DNA from: Verrucomicrobiota bacterium
GTDB lineage: Bacteria; Verrucomicrobiota; Verrucomicrobiia; Opitutales; Opitutaceae
Direction of reading: 5' to 3'
Length of the DNA stretch: 64,000 nucleotides
Assembly (NCBI GenBank): GCA_030605125.1
Contig: JAUWBD010000003.1
Coordinates: forward strand, 1 to 64,000
Shown here: in pieces, positions 18,689 to 27,839 of the stretch
Layout of the letters: each line of letters starts with the position of its first letter
Numbering within the stretch: the stretch's first letter is position 1
Made by a program: the position numbers and the translations under genes
Notes under the pieces: model-generated
The model's database searches: none
What the model saw: only the letters and a program-made list of their open reading frames with translations
Told to the model about the DNA's origin: nothing

Positions 18689-21600
18689 ATGTCTTCCATC
18701 GGATACTGCCCCGCTTCCGCCTCTCGCGTTTCTCGCGCCGCCACGTCTGCACTGCTCGCCGCCTTTTCTGCCGCCGGCCTCCAGTTTGCCGTCCCGTCCC
18801 TCTCCGCCCAGATCCAGTGGGCCAACACCGGCACCGACTGGGGCACCGGCTCCAACTGGATCGGCAACAGCGTCCCCACCGACACGAGCGTGGCTCGTCT
18901 CTACAACACCGGCGCCTCGGGCGCCAACCTCTACGTCACCCCCGTGGTCACCGGCTCCTACGGCGTGCTCGGCCTCGACTTCAGGATGTCCAACGCGACG
19001 TTCAACAGCACCCAGTCCGTGAGCATCAACCGCGGCGCGGGCGCTTCGCAGCTCACCATCGGAAGCAGCGGCATCATCACGGACAACGCGTCCGCCACCG
19101 CGACGATCCACACCGACCTCGTCATCGCCGCCAACCAAACCTGGAACACCGGCTCCGGCTCCACGCTCACGATCGGCTCCGCCGGCACGCTCACCAACAG
19201 CGGCAACTTCACCATCACCAAGCAGGGGAGCGGCAACCTCAACCTCAACGCCAACCTCAACAACTTCACCGGCGGCATCAACATATCCGGCGGCGTGCTT
19301 CAGTTCGGCACGAGTTCCACCTACGGCGGCGTCATCCAAGGCTCCGGCGGCATCTGGGTCGGCAGCGGCGTCCTCACCCTCCGCGGGGCCAACACCTACA
19401 GCGGCCAGACCAACATCACCGTCGGCACCGTGCGCGTCGCCTCCATCGGCAACACCGGCGCCACCAGCAGCACCCTGGGCACCAACTCCACGATCCGCCT
19501 CGGCACCACGACCTTCACCGGCGTCCTCGAATACACCGGGCTCGGCGAATCCACCAACCGCACCTTCGACCTCGCCGGCGGCACCGGCGCCAGCACCACC
19601 GGCGGCGCCACCATCAGCAACCTCGGCTTCGGCACGCTCACCCTCGCCGGCCCGATCACGAGCGCCGCGGCCAGCAACAGCACCAACGTCCTCAACCTCC
19701 TCGGCAACGTCACCCTCGCCACCGGCCTCAACAACGCGGGCAACGGCGGCGCGACCCGGCTGAACGTCGTCGGCGGCTCCGGCGCCACCACGATCCAGGC
19801 GGCCAGCAACTTCAGCGGCGGCATCCTCGGCAACCGCGGCGGCACGCTCGTCGTGGACTACGCGGCCGGCGGCACGCTCAACAGCGCCAACAACGTCACC
19901 TTCACCAACGGCGGCAACCTCCGGCTCAACGGTATCAGCTCCGGCACTACGCAGACGCTCGGCAACCTCGGCTTTCAGGACGGCGCCAACCACGTGGCGC
20001 TCAACAACACCGCCCTCACCCTCGGCACCCTCACCCGCACCACCGGCATCGACTCCTACGTCCTCTTCGACCTCTCCAACAGCGGCTCGCTCCGCGCGGT
20101 CACCAACGGCGCCGCCGGCTCCCTCGTGGACCACGTGATCGTCGGCGGCACCGCCAGCACCAACCTCGCCGGCTTCCTCGTCCGCACCGCTTCCGGCGGG
20201 ATCGACTTCGCCAGCGCCGCGTCCGCCTCCGCCACCGCGCAGGACATCATCCCGCTCGGCTCCAGCATCGCGTCGGGCGCTTTCAGCACCTTCACCGGCA
20301 CCAGCACCGGCAACACCGTCAACGGCCGCATCAGCTCCAACGGCACCACCAGCGTCGGCAGCGCCCAGACCCTCGGCACCCTGCGCGTGGACACCACCAG
20401 CGCCGCCGGCGGCACGCTTCAGATCAACAGCGGCACGCTCACCGTCGCCAAGAACGCCATCATCTTCGACGGCACCGGCAACTACACCATCGGCGGCAAC
20501 GGCACCCTCTCCGCCATCAATCTCTACCAATACAGCAGCGGCACGGTCACCCTCTCCACGGCCGGCATCGGCAACCGCATCGCCAAGTTCGGCCCCGGCC
20601 TGCTCATTAACAACAGCAACAGCACCTTCGGCTCCAGCGGCGCCAACTCGGTCGCCGTCTTCGAGGGCGTTTATCGCGCCGGCACCGCCAACTCGCTTTC
20701 CCTCGGCCGCATCAACCTCGGCACCGGCGGCGTCCTCGAGCTCACCAGCGGCTCCGGCGACCTCACCCGCTCGCTCGGCACCACCGGCACCAACGTCAAC
20801 TTCATCGGCGACGGCGGATTCAGCGCCTTCGGCGGAAATCGCTTTGTCGCCCTCGGCGGCGCCGCCACCCCGACCAACCTCGTCTGGAGCAGCACGGGAA
20901 GCTTCCTGCAGAACGGCAACCGCCTCATCCTGAGCAGCACGACCTCGGACAGCACGATCGATTTCCGAAACTCGATCGACTTCAACGGCGTTCAGCGCGA
21001 GGTCAGCGTGGGCAACGGCTCCGCCACCGTGGACGCCATCCTGAGCGGCACGCTCGGCAGCGCCACCTACGCGGGCGGCGGGCTCTTCAAGAGCGGCGCC
21101 GGCACCCTGGCCCTCACCGGCACCAACACCTACACCGGCCTCACCACGATCTCCGCCGGCCAGCTCAACCTCGGCAACGGCGGCACCACCGGCTCCATCG
21201 TCGGCAACGTCACCAACGACGGCATCCTTGGCTTCAACCGCTCCGACGCCCTCTCCTACGCCGGAGTGATCAGCGGCAGCGGCTCGGTGGTCCAGCTCGG
21301 CACCGGCTCCACCATTCTCACCGGCGCGCACACCTACTCCGGCGGCACCACCGTCACGGCCGGCGCGTTGTTCGTGAACGGCTCGCTTGGCACCGGCCCG
21401 GTCACGGTCTCCGGCGGCACTCTCGCCGGCTCCGGCACCATCAATGGCGCCACCACGATCCAGGCGGGCGGCCTGCTCGCTCCCGGCAACTCGCCCGGCA
21501 CGCTCACCTTCACCAACGGCCTCACCATCTCGGGCACCTACGCCTGGGAACTCGGCGCGCTCAGCGTGGACGACCCCGGCGTGAACTTCGACCGGATCGT

Positions 21601-21922
21601 CGTCACCGGCGGGGCCGTCAATGTCGCGGGCGCCTCGCTCAGCCTCGGCCTCGGCGCCTTCGCCCCCTCGGCCGACGCGTTCTGGGCCGGCAACCGTTCG
21701 TGGACCATCCTCGACGCCAGCGGCGCCACCTCCGTCGCCGGCACCTTCTCCATCACCAACGACCAGTCGGGCTGGAGCGAGTGGGGTTCCTTCAGCGCGA
21801 TCACGACCAGCACCGGCGTGGACCTCCAGTGGACCGCCGTGATCCCCGAGCCCTCCGCCTTCGCCGGCCTCGCCGGCCTCGGCGCCCTCGGCTTCGCCGC
21901 CCTCCGCCGCCGCCGTCGCTAA
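18689..21922 (+). CDS. Autotransporter-associated beta-strand repeat protein with PEP-CTERM sorting signal
   Basis: Repeats such as GGGLFKSGAGTLALTGTNTYTGLTTISAGQLNLGNGG; C-terminus VIPEPSAFAGLAGLGALGFAALRRRRR. Confidence 0.9.
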   Translation: MSSIGYCPASASRVSRAATSALLAAFSAAGLQFAVPSLSAQIQWANTGTDWGTGSNWIGNSVPTDTSVARLYNTGASGANLYVTPVVTGSYGVLGLDFRMSNATFNSTQSVSINRGAGASQLTIGSSGIITDNASATATIHTDLVIAANQTWNTGSGSTLTIGSAGTLTNSGNFTITKQGSGNLNLNANLNNFTGGINISGGVLQFGTSSTYGGVIQGSGGIWVGSGVLTLRGANTYSGQTNITVGTVRVASIGNTGATSSTLGTNSTIRLGTTTFTGVLEYTGLGESTNRTFDLAGGTGASTTGGATISNLGFGTLTLAGPITSAAASNSTNVLNLLGNVTLATGLNNAGNGGATRLNVVGGSGATTIQAASNFSGGILGNRGGTLVVDYAAGGTLNSANNVTFTNGGNLRLNGISSGTTQTLGNLGFQDGANHVALNNTALTLGTLTRTTGIDSYVLFDLSNSGSLRAVTNGAAGSLVDHVIVGGTASTNLAGFLVRTASGGIDFASAASASATAQDIIPLGSSIASGAFSTFTGTSTGNTVNGRISSNGTTSVGSAQTLGTLRVDTTSAAGGTLQINSGTLTVAKNAIIFDGTGNYTIGGNGTLSAINLYQYSSGTVTLSTAGIGNRIAKFGPGLLINNSNSTFGSSGANSVAVFEGVYRAGTANSLSLGRINLGTGGVLELTSGSGDLTRSLGTTGTNVNFIGDGGFSAFGGNRFVALGGAATPTNLVWSSTGSFLQNGNRLILSSTTSDSTIDFRNSIDFNGVQREVSVGNGSATVDAILSGTLGSATYAGGGLFKSGAGTLALTGTNTYTGLTTISAGQLNLGNGGTTGSIVGNVTNDGILGFNRSDALSYAGVISGSGSVVQLGTGSTILTGAHTYSGGTTVTAGALFVNGSLGTGPVTVSGGTLAGSGTINGATTIQAGGLLAPGNSPGTLTFTNGLTISGTYAWELGALSVDDPGVNFDRIVVTGGAVNVAGASLSLGLGAFAPSADAFWAGNRSWTILDASGATSVAGTFSITNDQSGWSEWGSFSAITTSTGVDLQWTAVIPEPSAFAGLAGLGALGFAALRRRRR

Positions 21923-21929
21923 ACCGGCA

Positions 21930-21953
21930 GAGGGCGTGCCCCCTCACGCCCTC
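21930..21953. terminator. Post-stop hairpin GAGGGCGTG-CCCCCT-CACGCCCTC
   Basis: 9-bp perfect stem just after the stop at 21922. Confidence 0.45.
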
Positions 21954-22031
21954 ACCCTTGCCCCTCGGCTCTCCGCCATTGGGCATTGGACATTGGTCAT
22001 TGGTCATTCCGCGCCAGCGGCGTCAGCGGCG

Positions 22032-23006
22032 TCATTCCGACCAGCGGCCCGGCACCAGCACGGTCACGGGCTGCGCGAGCAGCCCGAGCCTCCCTGCTCG
22101 CAGCAGCCCGTCCAGCGCCGCCATCGCCTCCGCGCCCACCCGCGGAAAATCCGGCCGCACCCCCGGCCCCGCCTCCTTCGCCCGCAAGTGCAACCGCGCC
22201 TGCGCCAGCCCGCGCCGCGGCCACTCCACCACCCGCCCGCTCTCCGTGAGCAAGGCATCCGGCTTCACCTTCAGGAACCAGCGCTCAAAGCGCCGCCGCT
22301 CCTCCGCCTCGGCCGCGCACGGGTCCACCAGATGCACCCGCGCGGCCGTGGCGCCTTCGTGCACCAGAAACGCCGCCGCATAGCGCCGGTCCGTGCGCTC
22401 GTGGATGCTCGCGTCCAGCACCAGCCCCACGCGCTTCGCCCCCGCCTCGCGCAACCGCTCCAGCGCCAGCTTCGCGTCATGGTAATAATCCCGCGCCACC
22501 CGCGTCAGCCCGGTGTTCACAAGCGAGCTGCCCACCAGCACCGCCGCAAAGTTTGCCCACTCCAGATCGTAGCGCGGCGCCGGCCCGCTCGAGTTGGGCG
22601 ATAACAACATGCCGCGGATCCCCCGCGCCGCCAAGACCCGGCTCACGTCGCGCTCCTTCAGCCCATCCCGCCACGGCTTCACCACCTCCAGCCGATAGCC
22701 CAGCGCCTCCGCCGCCGCCCGCGCCCCGGCCTCCTCCTCGGCCGCGCCGCCCTCCGCATGGGTCCACACGAAGGCCACCGTCTCGCGGTAGCGCACGCCC
22801 TTGCCCCGCCCCAGACCGCCCATCACCTCCGCCACCACCGGATCGCGCCGATAGCCGCGCGTCTCCGCCCGCCGCCGGATCCGCTCCGCCAGCTCCGGCC
22901 GCACCGTGTCCTGCCCGCGCAGGGCCCGCGACACCGTGATCGGCGACACTTTCAGCTCCGCCGCCAACGAACGCACCGTCGGCGCCCCTTTTTTCGCGCT
23001 CATCAT
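22032..23006 (-). CDS. LacI family transcriptional regulator
   Basis: PTVRSLAAELKVSPITVSRALRGQDTVRPELAERIRRRAETRGYRRDPVVAEVMGG. Confidence 0.92.
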   Translation of the reverse strand: MMSAKKGAPTVRSLAAELKVSPITVSRALRGQDTVRPELAERIRRRAETRGYRRDPVVAEVMGGLGRGKGVRYRETVAFVWTHAEGGAAEEEAGARAAAEALGYRLEVVKPWRDGLKERDVSRVLAARGIRGMLLSPNSSGPAPRYDLEWANFAAVLVGSSLVNTGLTRVARDYYHDAKLALERLREAGAKRVGLVLDASIHERTDRRYAAAFLVHEGATAARVHLVDPCAAEAEERRRFERWFLKVKPDALLTESGRVVEWPRRGLAQARLHLRAKEAGPGVRPDFPRVGAEAMAALDGLLRAGRLGLLAQPVTVLVPGRWSE

Positions 23007-23059
23007 GTTACTGTGTCATCCCGGCGACATCGCGTGCAAGTCCGTCCGCGGCTGATCTG

Positions 23060-25474
23060 GTGTCGTCGCCCATGCAAACCCGCTCCGAAACCCACGATGT
23101 CATCGTCTGCGGCGGAGGCCTCGCCGGCTTCTGCGCCGCCGTCGCCGCCGCCCGCCACGGCGCCAAGGTCGCCCTCGTCCAGGACCGCCCCGTCCTCGGC
23201 GGCAACGCCTCCTCCGAAATCTGCGTCACCGTGCACGGCGCCGCCGGCTTCCACGCCTACTCCCGCGAGACCGGCATCCTCTCCGAGATCCTCATCGAGG
23301 AGCGCGCCCGCAACCACGCCGAGATCAATGAAAACGGCTGGACCAACTCCGTCTTCGACCAGGTCCTCTACGACCTCGCCCGGCGCACGCCCAATCTCAC
23401 CGTCCACCTCAACACCGCGGTGCACGACGTGCTCCTCGGCAACGACGAGATCAGCGGTCTCGCCGACGAGGCCCGCCGCCCCCAACCCGACACCACCCAC
23501 GGCTACTACCGCCGCCCGCCCTGCGCCCCGCGCCGCCGCATCGCCGCCGTCGTCGCCCGCGTCGCCAACGCCGAGCTCGAGCTCACCCTCCGCGGCAAGA
23601 CCTTCATCGACTGCACCGGCGACGGCCTCGTCGCCCACCTCGCCGGTTGCGGCTGGAAAATGGGCAGCGAGAGCAAGGAGCAGACCGGCGAGGTCCACGC
23701 GCCGGCCAAGGCCTCGACCAACACGATGGGCAACTCCATCCACATCCGCGCCCGCGACATCGGCCGCCCCGCGCCCTACACCCCGCCGAGCTGGATCAAG
23801 AAGATCCCCGACGCAGATTTCTTCCACAAGCGCGGCCGCGGCCTCTACGACCTGCGCGGCGGCTTCTGGTGGATCGAGATCGGCATGCCCTGGCACACCA
23901 TCCACGACAACGAGACCATCCGCGGCGAACTCACCGCCTGGGCGCTCGCCGTCTGGGACTGGATCAAGAACCACGACGAAACCACCAAGCACCGCGCGAC
24001 GAACTACGCCCTCGACTGGATCGGCCAGGTGCCGGGCAAGCGCGAGAGCCGCCGCATCGACGGCCTCTATGAGTTCAACGAACACGACATCCAGGCCAAC
24101 ATCGCGCTCCCCGACGAGATCGCCTACGGCGGCTGGTTCGTGGACCTGCACACGCCCGGCGGCCTGCTCGCCGAGCACAGCGAGCCCATGGCCGGCGAAG
24201 GTTACCAGGCCGACAGCGAATACGGAGCCAAGTCCTACGTCGGCCCCTACGGCGTGCCGCTCCGTTCGCACATCGCCGCCGACCTCGACAACCTACTCCT
24301 CGCGGGGCGCTGTCTCTCCGCGACCCACGCCGCGCTCGGCACCGTGCGCGTCATGGCCACCGTCGCGCTCGTCGGCCAGGCCGTCGGCACCGGCGCCGCC
24401 CTCGCCCTCGAGAAACAGCTCCCGCTCTCCGCCCTCCCCGAGGCGCCCCACATCGCCGAGCTCCAGCAACGCCTCCTGCGCGACGGCTGCTTCCTGCCCA
24501 ACCTCCGCCACCAAGACGCCGCCGACCTCGCCCGCACCGCCCGCGTCTCCGCCTCGTCCCACGCCCTCAGCCACGGCGTCGGCCCCGACGATCCCACGCA
24601 GCTCGGCGACATCGGCTGGGGCTCCGGCGCCGCCGGTCTGCCCAAGGGCTCCGCCTCCTGGCCTCTGAACCGCCTCGCCGCCCAATGGATCGCCGTCTCC
24701 GGCGGCCGCCTCGACCGCGTCTCCGCCTGCCTCGACAACCTCACCGGCGCGCCGCGCACGATCCGCGCCCGCCTCACCCGCCCCGAGCACATCTGGGACT
24801 ACCGCCGCGAGCTGCCCCTCCTCGCCGAGACCACGCTCACCGTGCCCGTCGGCGAGAAACGCTGGATCGAGTGGCCCGTCGCCCTCGCCGCCCTGCCCGA
24901 CGGCTTCGTTCGCCTCGAGCTCGTGGCCGAGAGTCCGGAGGCCGCGCCCGGCTGGCGCTCCTCGCGCCGCATCCTGCAAGGCCAGCTCGCCGCCTGGGCG
25001 ATGAGCCCGAAAAAACTCCGCCGCCTCGATCCCGGACTCAGCTTGGCCTTCCGCGTCGAGCCGCCCCAGCCGGTTTATGGCCCCGAGCAGGTGCTCAGCG
25101 GTGTCACCCGCCCGCACCGCGCCACCAACCTCTGGCGTTCCGATCCGGGCCAGCCGCTCCCGCAGTGGCTCGAGTTGTCCTGGCCCGAGCGCCGCACGAT
25201 CCGCGAGGTGCAGCTCACCTTCCCTGGACACCTGCTGCGCGAGATCCACGCCTACCCGCCCTTCTTCCGCGACCCGCAGACGCCGCGCGACTACGTGATC
25301 GAGGCCTGGGTGGACGACGCCTGGCGCGAGGTGCACGTGGAAAAAGGCAATTACCAACGCCTCCGCCGGCACACCTTTCCCGCGCCCGTCACCACAAAAC
25401 GGATACGCGTGGTCGTGCAAGCCACCAACGGCGACGCCAGCGCGATGATCTACGAGGTCCGCTGCCACGTGTAG
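23060..25474 (+). CDS. FAD-dependent oxidoreductase with C-terminal discoidin-like domain
   Basis: HDVIVCGGGLAGFCAAVAAARHGAKVALVQDRPVLGGNASSEI (FAD_oxidored-type Rossmann motif); C-terminal ATNLWRSDPGQPLPQWLELSWPERRTIREVQLTF...RIRVVVQATNGDASAMIYEVRCHV. ATG at 23072 is an alternative start. Confidence 0.85.
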   Translation: MSSPMQTRSETHDVIVCGGGLAGFCAAVAAARHGAKVALVQDRPVLGGNASSEICVTVHGAAGFHAYSRETGILSEILIEERARNHAEINENGWTNSVFDQVLYDLARRTPNLTVHLNTAVHDVLLGNDEISGLADEARRPQPDTTHGYYRRPPCAPRRRIAAVVARVANAELELTLRGKTFIDCTGDGLVAHLAGCGWKMGSESKEQTGEVHAPAKASTNTMGNSIHIRARDIGRPAPYTPPSWIKKIPDADFFHKRGRGLYDLRGGFWWIEIGMPWHTIHDNETIRGELTAWALAVWDWIKNHDETTKHRATNYALDWIGQVPGKRESRRIDGLYEFNEHDIQANIALPDEIAYGGWFVDLHTPGGLLAEHSEPMAGEGYQADSEYGAKSYVGPYGVPLRSHIAADLDNLLLAGRCLSATHAALGTVRVMATVALVGQAVGTGAALALEKQLPLSALPEAPHIAELQQRLLRDGCFLPNLRHQDAADLARTARVSASSHALSHGVGPDDPTQLGDIGWGSGAAGLPKGSASWPLNRLAAQWIAVSGGRLDRVSACLDNLTGAPRTIRARLTRPEHIWDYRRELPLLAETTLTVPVGEKRWIEWPVALAALPDGFVRLELVAESPEAAPGWRSSRRILQGQLAAWAMSPKKLRRLDPGLSLAFRVEPPQPVYGPEQVLSGVTRPHRATNLWRSDPGQPLPQWLELSWPERRTIREVQLTFPGHLLREIHAYPPFFRDPQTPRDYVIEAWVDDAWREVHVEKGNYQRLRRHTFPAPVTTKRIRVVVQATNGDASAMIYEVRCHV

Positions 25475-25551
25475 GGTCGTCGCTTGCGACGACCGCGTCC
25501 GCGTTGCGGCCCCACGCGCCAATCCGGCATTCGCAAGCGAACGCCCTACAC
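25471..25551. repeat. About 80-bp palindromic intergenic repeat (copy A, full length)
   Basis: GTAGGGTCGTCGCTTGCGACGACCGCGTCCGCG...GGCATTCGCAAGCGAACGCCCTAC; outer ends GTAGGG/CCCTAC inverted, internal 8-bp hairpin GTCGTCGC-TT-GCGACGAC. Confidence 0.85.
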
Positions 25552-26577
25552 GGCCGCTCCGTGCAGCGTGCCGCCCGCCACCCACACCCCTTCGTTCATC
25601 ACCGTGAGCGGCTCGGCCGGCACGCCCGTCTCGTGCCGGAAACGCGACTGCAAGAGCAGATCGATCGCGCACTCCCCGGTGCGCCGCGTGTCCTTATACA
25701 CGCCGCTCACGCGCCCGGCCGGATCGTCCACATCGAGCGACACGCCGCCAAAACGCGTCTCCAGTTGCCCGCCGCCGTCCGAGGCCATCGCCAGCAACTC
25801 GTCGTTCTCCGTCACCACCACGTCCGCCCGCCGACGCCGCACCCAGGCCGCGAGGTCGTCTTCGAAATACGGTTCCGAATTCACGTCCTTCGCGCACTCC
25901 GCCCCGCGCCACGCCAAAAAAGCCGCGAGGTAGGCGCGGTGCGCCTGCCCGCGCTGCGTGAGCAAGACCGGCCGCCGGCACCCCATCGCATCCAGCCGGT
26001 CCAGCACGCGCCCGAGCGCGTTGTAGTGGTGATGCTGCGCCCGGTTGAGCTCGGGCGAGCGCAGCGCCGTGCCCACCGTCACCGCCGCCAATTCTTCCCA
26101 AGGCAAATCCGGCGCGGGCGTCTGCTCGTTGGCGGGCGGCGTGATCACCACCGCGCGGATGCCGCGCGCGCGCAACTGCCGCCGCAGCGTCGCGTCCGCC
26201 CTGCGCCCGGCCGGAATGGTGAACTCGTCGATCCCGCACCCATGCCGCGCCGCGCCCTCCTGCAAGCCCCGCCGCAGCTCGCGGTGAAAGGCGGTCGGCA
26301 GCGCCTCCAGCTCCGCCCACGGCCGCCACCACAGCACCGCGATGGTCTCGCGAAACACCGGCCGCCGACGCCGCACGAAGCTGCGCATCACCTCCGAGAC
26401 CAGCGGGTCGCTCGTCCAGCCCAGCGACGCCGCCGTCTCCTTCACCCGCGCCCGCAGCTCCGGCCGGATGCGCTCATCGTCGCGCAGCGCGAGCGAGACC
26501 GTCATGCGCGACACCCCGAGCCGCTCCGCCACCATCCGCAGGGATACGGGGCCAGTCTTTGCCATGCCCTTTTCCAA
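25546..26577 (-). CDS. LacI family transcriptional regulator
   Basis: VSLRMVAERLGVSRMTVSLALRDDERIRPELRARVKETAASLGWTSDPLVSEVM. Confidence 0.92.
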   Translation of the reverse strand: MEKGMAKTGPVSLRMVAERLGVSRMTVSLALRDDERIRPELRARVKETAASLGWTSDPLVSEVMRSFVRRRRPVFRETIAVLWWRPWAELEALPTAFHRELRRGLQEGAARHGCGIDEFTIPAGRRADATLRRQLRARGIRAVVITPPANEQTPAPDLPWEELAAVTVGTALRSPELNRAQHHHYNALGRVLDRLDAMGCRRPVLLTQRGQAHRAYLAAFLAWRGAECAKDVNSEPYFEDDLAAWVRRRRADVVVTENDELLAMASDGGGQLETRFGGVSLDVDDPAGRVSGVYKDTRRTGECAIDLLLQSRFRHETGVPAEPLTVMNEGVWVAGGTLHGAAV

Positions 26578-26670
26578 TCCGGCCCACGCGCTGCGGCAAC
26601 CTGCATTTTACTGTAGAACGGGCGCTGTGCTTAAGTTGCGACAAGCGCCCCTGCACAAGGTGTCTCCACC

Positions 26671-27426
26671 ATGAGCACACCCCGTCTCCCCCTACCCGCC
26701 ACGCTCGCCCTCGCCGCCGCGTGCGCCGCGCTTCCCGCCGGTCTCTCCGCCCAGACCGTTCTCACCCTTCATCCCTCGGCCGATACCTGGGTTCGCTCCG
26801 GCTTCCCCACCACCAACTTCGGCACCGCCACCGAGCTGCTCGTGGGCACCATCAATCCGACCAGCGGCGGCAACCCGGGCGCGGACGTGAGCGGCGCCGA
26901 CGTTGGCCGCCTGCTCGTGAGCTTCAATCTCGCCGACCCTGCCGTCGTCGCCGCCCTCTCCGGCCAGACCATCACGAGCGTCACGCTCACCTTCACCGTA
27001 AACTCCACCGACACCAGCTCGGTCTCGACCGTCGTCAGCTACAGCCTGTTTCAGTCCGGCACCTACAACGCCGGCTCCGTCACCTGGGATAGCGGCCGCC
27101 CCGCGCCCATCGGCTCCGCCGTCTCCACCCTGAGCGTCAACCCGCGCGACCTCGCCGCCAACGACACGGTGCTCTTCGGCAGCAGCGCCAGCTTCACAAG
27201 CCTCGTCTCCAGCAGCCTCGGCGACACGCTCAACCTCCTCCTCAAGCAGACCACGGAGGGCACCCCCGCCTCGCGCGAACTCCTGCGCCTGCGCTCGGTG
27301 GACTATACCGGCACGGCCAGCGACCCGGTGCTCACCATCACGGCGATCCCCGAGCCCTCCGCCTTCGCCGCCCTCGCCGGTCTCGGCATGCTCGGCTTCG
27401 CCGCCACCCGCCGCCGGCGCCGCTAA
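26671..27426 (+). CDS. DNRLRE-domain protein with PEP-CTERM sorting signal
   Basis: QTVLTLHPSADTWVRSGFPTTNFGTATELLVG; C-terminus ITAIPEPSAFAALAGLGMLGFAATRRRRR. Confidence 0.88.
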   Translation: MSTPRLPLPATLALAAACAALPAGLSAQTVLTLHPSADTWVRSGFPTTNFGTATELLVGTINPTSGGNPGADVSGADVGRLLVSFNLADPAVVAALSGQTITSVTLTFTVNSTDTSSVSTVVSYSLFQSGTYNAGSVTWDSGRPAPIGSAVSTLSVNPRDLAANDTVLFGSSASFTSLVSSSLGDTLNLLLKQTTEGTPASRELLRLRSVDYTGTASDPVLTITAIPEPSAFAALAGLGMLGFAATRRRRR

Positions 27427-27480
27427 ACCGCCCGCGATGTAGCGTTGCCCGTCCCCGGCCAAGCCGTTCCTCTCCTCCAC

Positions 27481-27515
27481 CGCCGCCCGGCCCCACGCCG
27501 GGCGGCGTTTTCGTT
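27481..27515 (+). terminator. Rho-independent terminator
   Basis: CGCCGCCCGG-CCCCACG-CCGGGCGGCG followed by TTTTCGTTT, about 55 bp after the stop at 27426. Confidence 0.85.
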
Positions 27516-27839
27516 TCTCGCGCCCCACCAACGCAGCGGCCTTCGCCTTGCCCGCCGTGTCTCGCTCCGCTCCCGCCGCCGCCCAAGTCGCCTAGCCGGC
27601 CGGCGCCTCGCTCCGCCGACTGCGCATTTGGCCGGCTCTCGCGACGGCTTGCCGAAGCCCCGACGCGCGCTCAGCCTCCGCCGCCAACGCATGCCCGCTT
27701 CGCCCGCCCAGCCGCCGCCCGACGCCTCCCTCGCCAACGAGCCAGCTACCGTTTTCTCCTTCGCGCTCCCTATAGGCGATCACACCAACGAGCTGTTCGA
27801 AACTCGCGCTCACTTGGTAAACCCGCAGGGTTTCCGGCC

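Noticed and set aside
18632-21331. 899-aa minus-strand ORF antisense to the PEP-CTERM beta-strand repeat gene
   Set aside because: Same GC-skew artefact; composition-driven, no domain pattern.
18900-21500. Short recurring words in the beta-strand repeat gene that could be mistaken for a CRISPR or tandem array
   Set aside because: Repeats are imperfect, in-frame, and explained by the protein repeat GTLTLTGxNTYTGxTTI; no regular direct repeat with unique spacers.
26578-26670. Looking for the CGCAA-N4-TTGCG dyad between the third LacI gene and its divergent PEP-CTERM gene
   Set aside because: Only TTGCG half (AAGTTGCGAC) is present; no matching left half at the 4-nt spacing.
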